Shown piece by piece: positions 22,533-33,398 of a stretch of 64,000 nucleotides of DNA (positions are counted from its first letter, which is position 1; each line of letters starts with the position of its first letter). A program made the position numbers and the translations under genes. The stretch comes from Locusta migratoria (lineage: Eukaryota > Arthropoda > Insecta > Orthoptera > Acrididae): positions 284,669,154 to 284,733,153 of the forward strand of contig CM048747.1 of NCBI GenBank assembly GCA_026315105.1, written 5' to 3'. Below the pieces are notes generated by a model that was not told the origin of the DNA, made no database searches, and saw nothing but the letters and a program-made list of their open reading frames with translations.

Positions 22533-22722
22533 GCCGGCCGCGGTGGCCGAGGAGACTAAGGCGCTCCAGTCACGGTCTGCACGGCCACTACGGTCGGGGG
22601 TTCGAATCCCCCTTCGGGCATGGATATTTGTGCCGTCCTAGTTCATAAGTAGTTTGTAAGTTTAGGGACTGATGACCCCGTAGTTAAGTCCCATAGACTA
22701 TACAAACATTTGAACATTTTTT
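22533..22722 (+). mobile_element. SINE family A
   Basis: Full-length forward copy; the tail ends AACATTTTT. Perfect 12-bp duplication GAAGAATATACT (22521-22532 and 22723-22734). Confidence 0.93.
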
Positions 22723-22734
22723 GAAGAATATACT

Positions 22735-23508
22735 TTTTTACACACAAAACAGGCCACTATATCGTTGAACTTTTCCTTGCCATCAAATGCGTATCATTTT
22801 TTTTTTTCCAAATTGACGATTTCACTTTGTTTTCCTTCACTAATGTCAAATCACCTCTCTACACTTTACACGAATATAGTATCCATTGCTGTCGTGCTCA
22901 TCTTAAGAAAGAACTGTCACTGTATTCACTACGATATACGTTCTCAGTCGGTCACTACAAAGCGCTAAATGGAGACAGCGGAAATTTGGCATGGTGGGCA
23001 GTGGGCCGGTTTGCCACCCTGAAACTATTTGACAGGCCGCAGATAAGACACGGTCGCGTAAAAGTATTAGGCGCGGCGCAGGTCCCTCGGGTACAGCTAC
23101 GCCCGCTGTGGCACAGAGTAATATATTTGTCTGTGGCTGTGGCCAGGGGATGAGGACAACAGACTTCCGTTCTGCCTTGCTCCTGCAAGGATTCCAAGAA
23201 TGTCCACAGCGTGAAGCTTTCAGCTAAAATTTCGATAGATGTACTGGGCAAATACCTCGCTCTTTATCAGCTTATAACCCGCGGATATCCGCGTCGCTCA
23301 CAATTTTATCGGCAAAGTCAGAAATACTGCGGATATCCGTGGATATATCCGCATCGGCGCAGACCTCTACCGATTGGATCAATCATCGAATTGAAATGGT
23401 TGTATTTGGCCCTATTCACACGGGGATACTCAAGTATCCAAGTGACTGAGATACTCTGCGACCAAGATTCGCGGCATGTGCAGTCAACTGAGCCCATTCA
23501 GACGGGAA
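22735..23508. other. Spacer with GCGGATATCCG-type repeats
   Basis: 23278-23355 has several copies of GGATATCCG or GGATATATCCG in 70 bp, each self-complementary. No gene seen. Confidence 0.45.
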
Positions 23509-23520
23509 TACTCGAGTAGC

Positions 23521-23719
23521 AAAATGTTCAAATGTTTGTTAAGCTTATTGGACTTAACTACGGGGTCATCAGTCCCCAAACTTACAAACTACTTTTGAAC
23601 CAACTAATACTAAGGACGGCACAAATATCCATGCCCGAGGGGGGATTGGAACCCCCGACCGTAGTGGCCGTGGAGACCGTGACTGAAGCGCCTCAGTCCC
23701 TTCGGCCACCGCGGCCGGC
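23521..23719 (-). mobile_element. SINE family A
   Basis: Full-length reverse copy. The duplication TACTCGAGTAGC (23509-23520 and 23720-23731) is itself nearly palindromic around CTCGAG. Confidence 0.93.
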
Positions 23720-23731
23720 TACTCGAGTAGC

Positions 23732-24536
23732 GGCGTCGCAATATCTTCGTGCGATAAATGATCATCTAGTGTCTAAAATGCCATATTAGCATCAGTTAAA
23801 AACTGCCATCAATAGTACGAGATTAAATAATGCATTTTTTAAATGTTCGCCGTAGTGTAGTTGGCAGCGCGTTAGAGTGTAGTGCACATGGTCAGTGATA
23901 CGGAACCCGCCACTACCTAAAAATTTTTTCTCCTTTTTTCCAAAAGGTTTTCGGATACTCTTATTAATTAAATAGAGCTATGTTCTTCAATGTTTAGAGT
24001 TGTGCATATATATGAATGCTCCCTCTAAAATGCGTGTTTGTTCTATTTCGTGAACATGCCGTGAAATACGTAACAACGAATTGAACAGTGGTCTTCTGAT
24101 GCATGTGCACGTAAACTGGGAGGATACTGTAATAATGAATATTCTGAACAACGTGCTGATACAGATAGTTTCGTATACGAAGAAAGTACTAGATTCCTGT
24201 GGCAAATGTAGTTCCTTAATGAAACGGAAGGGAAGTGTATACATTGCAACAAATTACCTTGTTTATTGTTTTTCTAAGTGTTTATTAACTATTTATGGAC
24301 TATATTGTAAGTTATTAATTATAATCAATTTATCTACTAAAATGTTTGTCTTAGAAATGGTTGCTATGGACGCTTTCAACGTAGATAGTATTACCTTTCG
24401 TGTAGTTCAGATATGACTTCGTTCATGTTACTTTGTTCTGCGCTAAAATAAGGAGCAAATATTCTGTTTCAAACCGTGATTACGTTTTCTTTTACAGCTA
24501 AAATCACAAACGGAATACGTGTGGTAACACTGAATT
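23732..24536. other. No recognised feature
   Basis: AT-rich; a 111-codon frame at 24081-24416 has no recognisable motif. Confidence 0.45.
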
Positions 24537-24550
24537 CCACATAACTCTAA

Positions 24551-24745
24551 AAATCAAATGTTTGTTAAGTTTATGGGACTTAACTACGGGGTCATCAGTC
24601 TCTAAACTTACAAACTACTTATGAACTACTTACGAACTAGGACGGCACAAATATCCATGCCCGAGGGGGGATTCGAACCCCCGACCGTAGTGGCCGTGCT
24701 GACCGTGGCTGGAGCGCCTCTGTCACCTCGGCCACCGCGGCCGGC
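24551..24745 (-). mobile_element. SINE family A
   Basis: Full-length reverse copy. Perfect 14-bp duplication CCACATAACTCTAA (24537-24550 and 24746-24759), the longest in the window. No family A copy follows for the next 12.5 kb. Confidence 0.93.
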
Positions 24746-24799
24746 CCACATAACTCTAATACTTAATATATATATACAAAGTTAGTACTATCATTACGT

Positions 24800-25765
24800 C
24801 ATTTACAACAGTCATTGTAACAGTATCTCCCCATATATGAGTGCATGTTTTCGCGGCGATATCCATTAATGAAATCTTCTCGGGTTACAAACCGCGTCAT
24901 GTGGTTTACTGCCCACGAGCTTTCGACAGAGAACTCCTCTTCAATTGTCAAGTGGATGACTGTCGTTTCGCGGCCATTGCCGTGCTTATATAGCCGCGCC
25001 ACCGCCAGTGACGTCAATGGTGCTCAGTTCCATGACCATATAAGGCAATGTTTTGGTCGCGCGTACGCCGCGTCCGCTTCAACTCCGCAACTACGGGGTC
25101 CCAAGCTGCACTGAGCTGCAAACCGCCGTCTTTATTGAGGGTGTTTTCTGACATTCTAATCTCTACTGCCTCGTTTATTACGCTGTCCCAGAAGCTGTTG
25201 GTCCGTTTGATAATAGAAGTCTCGTCGAAAGCAATTCGGTGTCCGTTTTCTAAAGCATGTTCCATCACAGCTGATTTTTCGGGATAGCGTAATGGAAAGC
25301 ACCGCTCGTGTTCTATGCGTCGCTGTTCAATAGTGCGAACAGTCTGGCCGACATAAAACTACCCACACTCACACGGATTTTTATAAATGCCTGGTGTTCT
25401 GAGACCTTCATCGTCTTTCACAGGTTTCATTAATTGTCGGATCTTTGCTGGAGGCCTGAAGATTTTGTCAATTTTGTCTCTTCAGGAGCCGGCTAATTTT
25501 CCCTGTTGTGGAGCCAAAAACGGCAAAAATGCGGTCTTCTTGACTTCTTCTTCAGGTTTCTTCTGATTTCGTGCTTTAAGTGACACTGATTGAGATATTT
25601 GTCTCTTGCTGTAGCCGTTATACTTGAAAACTTTGCGTAAGTGGCTAAGCTCCTTTGACAGGTTATCAGCATCTGATACGGTTACGGCTCTGTGTACCAA
25701 GGTCTTCAGAACAGATTGTTTCTGTGCTGGGTGATGGTAGCTGGTGGCGTGCAAATACCGCTCCT
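24800..25765 (-). pseudogene. Penelope-like element, 3' half with GIY-YIG endonuclease
   Basis: Read on the minus strand. After YLHATSYHHPAQKQSV (start of the linker region) come LKTLVHRAVTVSDADNLSKE and a basic stretch, then KIDKIFRPPAKIRQLMKPV, then the GIY-YIG nuclease GIYKNPCECG, stop, FYVGQTVRTIEQRRIEHER, then MEHALENGHRIAFDET and NTLNKDGGLQLSAAW. The endonuclease nicks target DNA in Penelope retroelements. One in-frame stop falls inside the nuclease motif (near 25360) and there is a frameshift near 25490. The RT part is absent on this strand, because the sequence flips orientation at about 25765. Confidence 0.85.
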
Positions 25766-25769
25766 TCGC

Positions 25770-26430
25770 CTCGAAGCATCCCCTTCGCTGAAATATTAAG
25801 TGGGGTTGAACAAGCGGTTCGTAAGTTTCCCGGTGAAATAGCAGAAGAAATTCGCAGGGAAACGAGCCGCTTTCTTGTAAAATCGAAGCCTCCAGCACCA
25901 AACATGACTAGAGCTGAACTCTGTGGCCTTCGTGCTCTCCGCAACGACCGTCCTGATGGAACGAGCCGATTATGATGGGAAAATCCGACAGATGTTGGAA
26001 GAAGATACGTACCAGAAGCCGCCTCGGGACCAACATCCAGAATTGTGAGGAAGACGTCAGAACTCCTGAAAAGATCGTCTCTGGAAGAGAGTACAATTAA
26101 GAACCTCCTTCCTCAGGCCCCAAGACCACCTACTTTTTACGGTCTGCCAAAGGTGCACAAGAAGGATACACTGTTAAGGCCGATAGTGTGTACCATCGGC
26201 TCTTCTACCTATAGACTTGCCAAACACCTGGCCACACTCCTCTCCACGCACGTTGGACGCTGTGAACACCATATAAAGAATACGACGGACTTCATCGACC
26301 GAATTATAGGACGGCTCCTAAGGGAAGAAGATATTATGGTTAGCTTCGATGTGGTCTCCCTTTTCACGTCTGTTCCCATCACAGACTCTATTGACTTACT
26401 GGCCTAGTTGTTTGACGACACCATCGATGG
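25770..26430 (+). pseudogene. Penelope-like element, 5' half of reverse transcriptase, opposite strand
   Basis: Plus-strand pieces: IPFAEILSGVEQAVRKFPGE, IAEEIRRETSRFLV, then (frameshift near 25950) MERADYDGKIRQMLEEDTYQ, then FYGLPKVHKKDTLLRPIV, RLAKHLATLLSTHVG and DIMVSFDVVSLFTSVPITDS. The last contains RT motif A with its catalytic Asp. It stops at 26405 (TAG) and the rest of the RT, including the YADD motif, is missing. Together with the piece at 24800-25765 it forms a head-to-head junction. Confidence 0.85.
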
Positions 26431-26858
26431 CAGGTGTTAACTAACTGACTAACATTAGATTATAATTCATTGTCCTAAGAACGACGTGTTTTTGATAACT
26501 TTCAGTGCGCCATTTCTTTGAAATGACAACGCTTGAGTTATAATAAGAAACTGATCAGGTAGAGAAAGCAAGTTGGCGTACGCAAAATTGATTTTAGGGC
26601 GAGAGATGTCACGTGACTGATTTACGATCGCCAAATGTATGCTGTGTTCCATCCAGGCTCTAGTCACTCGTCCGAACGCCAAATGTACGCTACGTTCGTT
26701 CCAGGCTATAGTCATTCCTAACCAATACAGGCAAAGAAAATAAACTTTGAACTACCAAAGCAAGACTGGTGATAATAGTTTAACGGAAAAATATAATGAA
26801 CATGTAGGAGAGATATTAAAATGATAGTTCCAAGAGGTAAAAGTTCAAAAAAAGAGTA
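26431..26858. other. Spacer with a 48-bp tandem duplication
   Basis: CGCCAAATGTATGCTGTGTT at 26629 recurs 48 bp later as CGCCAAATGTACGCTACGTT. No gene. Confidence 0.5.
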
Positions 26859-28102
26859 GGGGAAAGTGGGGGGAAAGTGCGCACCTAAGCGGAACTTTTT
26901 TAAAAAATGACTTCGTTAAATAAAGTTTATTTTATATCAAAACTTAGAGCAACTATTCTAGTATCTATAAAAAATTAAGATAGTCCAAAATATTCAAAAA
27001 TAAACACACCAAAAACAAAATTCCAAGACACTACCTAAGCGCACGTTTTCCCGAACGTCGGGGAAACGTGCGCATTGGGTGGGGTAATTGTGAACATGTT
27101 AGAAGAATTGATTCGCAGTAACACCTGGAGAAGAAAAAAGAAATAGAAGGTTTGTTCCAAAGATTATGTTGATAAGGCACACATTAGATTAGGTTAAACA
27201 TAATTTTCAATCAAATTTTACAAAATTTAACATAGTTCAGGACTATTGGTTTTCAAATAAAATGCAAAGTTTTCTTTGATGTTAGGGGCCTACAGATTTA
27301 ACAAGTTAGATAAGTCCTTGACTGCACATATCACATATAAAATCTTTAACAGAATCATTTGCGGTACAAGCTGCATGCTACTATCTTTCGCACAAAGTAC
27401 ATCTATACCACAGTTCCCTGTCTCTACCATGGTCTCCACAAAGTCCACAAATCTAGTCGTCTGCTCCTTGAAGTGCGCTAGGGTTAAACAGCTCCATGTC
27501 GGTATCATCGGACTCATCATCATCACACAGTGGAACTTCTTCAACATCTGAATCGTCTGATTCTTCTTCAATCATCTCCTTTTTCTTTACCTTTTTTGTG
27601 TTTCTTGCCAAAAGTCTGATTGTCCTTTTTCTTGTTTTGAAGTCTCTTCTTATCAATAGTTTCTTTTGCAGTAGGCTTAGGCCTATTGCCGAGATTAAGC
27701 TTTCTAGCAACTTTTATGTTTTGGCATCTAACTACATGAGGGGGCAACGAGGGCATCGGAGCGCACCTTTACCCCATAATGTCTTGGAAATAAATTTTGA
27801 CTACAATTTTCTGAAAACTAATTAAAACCAAACAAGACTCACGTCAAAACAGACCCATAACATACAGGTAAATTTAGTCAACTTAATAAATACTCACCGT
27901 CTTAAATCTCGAGGACTGCAAATTAGATCACAATGTCACGTTTCACCATTTGAAAACTCAATGAACGCGAAACTGTAATGGTAGCCCAGCGACCAGACGA
28001 AAGTAGTTCGCTATCCTGCCGTTAAGTGTAGCCCTGGTTACAAAGTTAAACAAAGCTTTTAAATCAGAGAATCCCCCTGCGCACGTTTTCCCTACTTTCC
28101 CC
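26859..28102 (-). mobile_element. pogo-like DNA transposon relic with GC-rich terminal repeats
   Basis: Left end GGGGAAAGTGGGGGGAAAGT, then GCGCAC; the right end reads back GGGGAAAGTAGGGAAAACGT, then GCGC. Both are bounded by TA (26857-26858 and 28103-28104). A second inward copy of the GGGGAAACGTGCGC motif lies at 27060. Length 1244 bp. The superfamily (Tc1/mariner, pogo branch) is inferred from TA targets and the acidic C-terminal frame. Confidence 0.65.
27290..27760 (-). pseudogene. Acidic C-terminal transposase fragment (pogo-like, tentative)
   Basis: The minus-strand frame from 27710 has a Lys-rich stretch (RRDFKTRKRTIRLLARNTKK, then VKKKE), then an Asp/Glu/Ser tract (EESDDSDVEEV, DDDESDDTDMELFNPSALQG) like the acidic tails of pogo/Tigger transposases. 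The second frame continues with AHFKEQTTRFVDFVETMVET. No catalytic core is visible, so the family call is weak. Confidence 0.4.
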
Positions 28103-28104
28103 TA

Positions 28105-30712
28105 TGTCTGTCAAAGTTAAACTCAAATATCATATAATTTTGGCTGTTTCGTAAAATACGGTCAGAAAGAATATTATGAGTTCGGTTCATAGATATTATC
28201 ACAATAGTAGAGTCGTAATCATATCACATTTTTTTATCATTTACATTATTATTTTGGTCCGAAATGTTTGCAAACAATTATAAAACTACAAATGTAAAGT
28301 GGGCCATAAAACACGTGAGTGCGATTTTTTCCTTTAGGAAACAGATGCAGGTCTGTGGAGAGAGGGTATGGACTGCAGCGCCACAGCCCTTCACTCCCTG
28401 GTTTCGCCACTATAGCAATATGATTAATTTTCCCATTTCTGTTAAAATACATAAATCTTGTATAAAGTCTAGGGACCGTCACCAAATGTCTGATTTGAGC
28501 CATGACGTCGTACATTATCCAGAGACGTTACGTGATACTTTTGATACAAGGAAAGCATTACAATAAACAACTGAATGTAGAAATAATCTTATTTACGTCG
28601 GAACATACGAATGTGTATACGATATAAATTAAATATACTTGAAATGAACTTCACAGTTCAAAGTTGGTTCACAGTTATCAACTGTACTGTCACCTTTCAG
28701 GAATTTCCTTAAGTTGATTGGAATACAGGATTGTCTTAGTAGTAAATGCGAAAATGTATTAAAACGTGGTGCATAATGTGATGGGTTTTTACCCATCGCA
28801 GTATATATGATCTCGTATTTACTTAACTATATGTTGTACTATTGTATAATTTTGCAGATATATATTCATCTCTATAAGTACTTTATGTCTATATAAACTG
28901 GTCCGAACACAGTTAGTAGTAACGGAGTTATAAATTGAAGCCTGATGCTTGATGGGGTGGTTTTACCACGAAGGTAAAGGTACTACGAGACGTGTGATGC
29001 AATTACGAAGGCAAATTTAGCTACATATGTATATACAGTCTGTAAAATTTCCTGCGAGTACAGTTTGTAATGTAGAAATTATAACGTCATACTGAATACC
29101 TTAGTTTTCCTCCATGAACAGAGGAAAGTAGTAAGCGATAAACTTCTTTCATCTCATCATTTTGTCTATTTGTCACAGAGATAAAGTATAATAAAGGTCT
29201 GAATTCATTTTTAAGTTTGTTGCAAGTCGCTAAGTACTCTCAGTCTCATGGTGTATGAATAAAGTCGCATCGCATGATATGGCAGTTTTTTTACAACTCC
29301 TGTTTTTTATGACGTTATATCTCCTCAACCATATGTGGTAAGTGGTTCTTACCCCTTCAGCAATTGTTCCCTCTTGGTAAGGTATAAGTGCACCAAGTGG
29401 TTCAAATCGGTCCAGTTGTTTAGTAGAAAATGTGCAACATATGTCGCTGGATGCAGCAGATTTTCGCCCATCTCGTGATGTCTCGTGAATTATATGCTGT
29501 GCGTGAGTCTTATACTTACGGCGACCGTCCTCTTGGCTTGAAGGTCAAGTGTGCAAAATCGCATGTAGACTGTAACAAAACTGTAGATTTGTATGCAATA
29601 CGTACATACAAATCCACAAACACAACGACACACTATATATGAAAAAGATTGGGTAAAACTTGACCTATATAGATCAAGTCTAGTTACCAATACCAGCTCT
29701 TCATATTCTGGTTTCACATATAGTTAATGGATCGGTATATATATCTGAAAAAAATGGAAAGTGATGGTAGTGGTAACTCGAATTGACCGACATAAGACAA
29801 GTCTGGTTACTGAAACCCACTACACATTCATAAACAAAAATTCAAGGAATGCGAACAGATCCATGTTTTATGCTGCTCACAATGATGCCTAGATCCATTT
29901 GTTGTCTTTTTGTAAACAAATCCATGCTATGTATGCCGCTCATTACGATACCCAGATCAATGCGTTGTTTTTATTTTTATTTATTTACTTTTAATATTTT
30001 ATGGGATGCAAACATTTCCATATTTTACGCCGATAACAGAGATTGCGTTTCGCAAAAAATTACAGACACTGAAAAATTTTGCATGCGAAATTGTTTTCCT
30101 TAATTAACAAAAATAACAAATTCTCGTGATGCGGACATATTAGCCCTGCAATGGTTACAGTATTTTGGGCGACTGGTAATTAGCATGAATGTATTCGTCC
30201 CTGATAGAATGACGTCTTTGGTCATAGCCGACGACTGCTATTGAACACTACTAGACTTGATCCCAAATCTCGTGTGACGCAACACTCAACAATGCAGGGG
30301 CCTGCCCAATGGACCACGCCGTTGCCTAGCATCAGTCTGGGTCCAGTTTAGCAGCGAACAGCATGTTTCCTGTTTCTGAAGCAGCAGTTGCAGACAGAAG
30401 GTAAGCCATAGTTACATGATTTCTAACCAATCCTGCAGACTGTTTATCACTGATGGTCGAACGCATTTCATGTTGAAGAAATATGAATTTTATGAATATT
30501 GTAATTGTAGTAAAATCGTGATACTACAAGTTCTACATGCTTCTACGAAGCCGCAAGTTTAATCTTGGTCTGATTGAGTAGATAAAGTACAATAAGTGAC
30601 ATTGTTATGAGTGTCCAGAATCGCAATTATGTGATTTTCAAAAAGTTCAGTATTTCACCACAGTGTCGTGAACTGCCACTCTTAAGTGATTATCGAGTGA
30701 TTTCATACGTTA
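28105..30712. other. AT-rich sequence with an old dispersed repeat
   Basis: No coding signal. 29395-29640 (AAATCGGTCCAGTTGTTTAG, then CTTGAAGGTCAAGTGTGCAA) matches in wording the dispersed family seen at 55040 and 63010. Otherwise unique. Confidence 0.45.
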
Positions 30713-30983
30713 TCTATATTTGGTAATTTGGAAGAATCCGTGTACATCGAAGGAAACTGCATTGCGTTCGATATATATCCAACGTTCGATACTTGCTCAA
30801 CATTCGATATGACAAACTCGAAGCAGTTAATTTAAATTGTATTTTTGATTGATTTGAATTTGTGACATTTTCTTGTACTTTCCGGCACAATATGTGGTTG
30901 CCATTTGAAATACAGAAAGAAATAACGGTAATTTTCAAGAATGGTATATATCGAACGTGCAACTGTAAACGATTTAGTGTTTT

Positions 30984-31028
30984 GAACTGGAGATCGGGAG
31001 CTACGCGCCCTCACGTACTGAAGAAACC

Positions 31029-31091
<63 letters not shown>

Positions 31092-31181
31092 CCCTTTAAA
31101 AGTGAATGTTAGGTTAGATATAGGTTAAACTGGAAGTTTTCTTTAGTAAGTGAGAGCGCGTAGCGCCCGTATCTCCAGCTG
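30984..31181. repeat. Inverted repeat around a 62-base poly(T) run
   Basis: The left arm CTGGAGATCGGGAGCTACGC, then GCCCTCACGTACTGAAGAAA (30986-31025), is mirrored by 31140-31179. Between them lie T62 (31030-31091) and about 45 bp. The arms differ at several positions. Confidence 0.75.
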
Positions 31182-31206
31182 TACGTTAGATATATATCAT
31201 TTCAGG

Positions 31207-31835
31207 GTTAAAGTCTAGTTTATGAGTCCCGGACTGGTGCGTGGCGTGTTGATGTTGGCAACGGCGTGAAGTCAGCCAATCAGGAGTCGCGTTCGCGCGG
31301 CCAATAGGATTGCTTTGTTCATGTCTATTGAATTTGGCGTCAGTTTTTAAATTGCTTTAAGCCCGAAACGGAAGATTTTGTTATGAATTTCAGTGATCTC
31401 GTGATTAAAGATTATAAGGTTTGTTAAATATCGATGTAGTTTTCGAGAGCATTGTTTCACGTGGATAGTTGATTTATTGACCGGACAAGGGTACATCGAG
31501 AACCTGTCAAACATAGAGCAGGAACAGTATTATTTAATTTCCTCAAATTTGTCACGAATTCCGAGGGCAATGTTACGTTGAGACTGAAATTGCAGTAGGC
31601 GAACATTCCTGACGAGAAAACCTGTAAAATTCACGTCCAGCATAAGCAGGTATGTGATACCATCCCTTAGTCTATTACTATTATTTGTTTACAAACCATA
31701 AACACTAAAGCTGTTTCTTATTGGCCATGCGAACGCGACTCTTGATTGGCTGCCTTCACTTGTCTCATTCATCGCGCCGTTACCAACGTCTACACGCCTA
31801 GCACTAGTCACGGACTCGTAAACTAGACTTTTACC
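31207..31835. mobile_element. Nested long-inverted-repeat element with CCAAT boxes in its arms
   Basis: The arms begin TTAAAGTCTAGTTTATGAGT on the left and read back TAAAAGTCTAGTTTACGAGT on the right, matching over roughly 110 bp. A perfect 10-bp duplication TCATTTCAGG flanks them (31197-31206 and 31836-31845). Each arm carries CAGCCAATCA, then GTCGCGTTCGC, then GGCCAATA, that is two CCAAT boxes around a GC-rich core. No coding frame. Inserted inside the element at 30723-32361. Confidence 0.75.
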
Positions 31836-33398
31836 TCATTTCAGGCCGAGGTCCTTCGATTGCAAGTATTATTGGAAATCAACGAAATATCGGCATAACT
31901 GAAGGCAGGGATATCTTCCGTCAGCTTTAACCCATGATGTAATCACAATCTCGGAAAACACTTATTCGGGATAATACATAAATACTTACGTATTGTAAAT
32001 AATTAATAATCTGTGGTTATCCTCGTAAATTACATATTACAACAGAATGCACCATCCTTGACATACCATTTTCTACAACTCTAACACAACATAATTACTC
32101 ACGCCACCTACAGATACGTACGTACATGACATGCGAATGCCACCCGTCAAATCTAACGGGTGATATCCCAGTCTTCAGATAAGCCAAAATTTCGTAAAAT
32201 CATCACGTCGAAAAAGAAAAAAAAAATTGTAATTAGCTACATAAATCAGCTGTTCCGCCATGTCAGTTTTCCGTCATTGGTAGCGAAGCGAGAGTCGAAC
32301 GTTCGATATATATCGATTGCAATGCCGTTTCTTTCGATGTACACGGATTCTTCCAAGTTACTCTATATTTGTATCAGGACTATCATATTAGTGAAATGTA
32401 ATTTGAAATTATTGTTTCTGCTTTTGCCACCGAAATTCGTATCTTCAATACCGTTAATGCTTTATACACTGAAGAGCCAAACAAACTGGTATAGTCATGC
32501 GTATTCAACACAGAGATATGTAAACACTCAGAGAACGGCACTGCGGTTGGCAACGCATATATGACTACAGTTGTCTGGCGCTGGCGTTATATCGCTTACT
32601 GCTGCTACAGTAACAGGAAGTTTGTCACAATTTAAGTGAGTTTGAACATGGTGTTATAGTCAGCGCCCTAGAGATTGGACACAGCATCTCTGAGGTAGCG
32701 ATGAGGTGGGGATTTTTCCGTACGACCATTTCACGAGTGTACCGTGAATTTTGGGAATTCGATAAAACAACAAATATGCGACATTACTGTGGCCGGTAAA
32801 AGTTCCCGCAAGAACAGAACCACCGATGACTGAAGATAATCGTCCAACGTGACAGAAGTGCAATTCTTAATGCTGGGACATCACAACTGTCAGCGTGCGA
32901 ACCATTCAACGAAATATCATCTATATGAGATTTCGGAACCGAACGTCCTCTCATGTACCCTTGCTGACTGCACGACACAAAACTTTACGCGTCGGCTGGG
33001 CTCGTCAACACCAACTGTGGACTGTCGATGACTGGAAATATGTTGCCTCCTCGCCTGACAAGTCTCATTTGCAATTTTATCGACCGGATAGATGTGTACG
33101 AGTATGGAGACAACCTCTTGAATCTATGGAGCCTGCAAGTCAGCAGGGGACTGTTCAAGCTGGTAGAGGCTCTGCAATGGTGTGGGGCGTGTGCAGTTGG
33201 AGAGATATGAAACCCTGATATGTCTAGATATGACTCGGACAGGTGACACATATGTACGAATCCTGGTTGCTCATCTAAATTCATTATTGTCCATTGTCCG
33301 TTCAGTGGATTGTGGCAATTCCAGCAGGACAATGCGACACCTCTACAAGTCCAGAATTGTTACAGAGTGGCTACAGGAATATTCTTCTCAGTTTAAAA

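Larger units (their letters stand above)
30723..32361. mobile_element. Long-inverted-repeat element with 10-bp target duplication (MULE/fold-back type)
   Basis: The left end GTAATTTGGAAGAATCCGTG, then TACATCGAA, is mirrored at the right end (32361 backward: GTAACTTGGAAGAATCCGTG). The arms run at least 80 bp and include CGATATATATC and AACGTTCGA. A perfect 10-bp direct repeat TCTATATTTG flanks it (30713-30722 and 32362-32371). No transposase frame is inside; two further inverted-repeat structures are. The 9-10-bp duplication suggests a Mutator-like or Foldback mechanism, which is inference. Confidence 0.75.

Noticed and set aside
23848..23920. tRNA-like A-box sequence GTAGTGTAGTTGGCAGCGCG
   Set aside because: No B box, no acceptor pairing and no second copy in the window.
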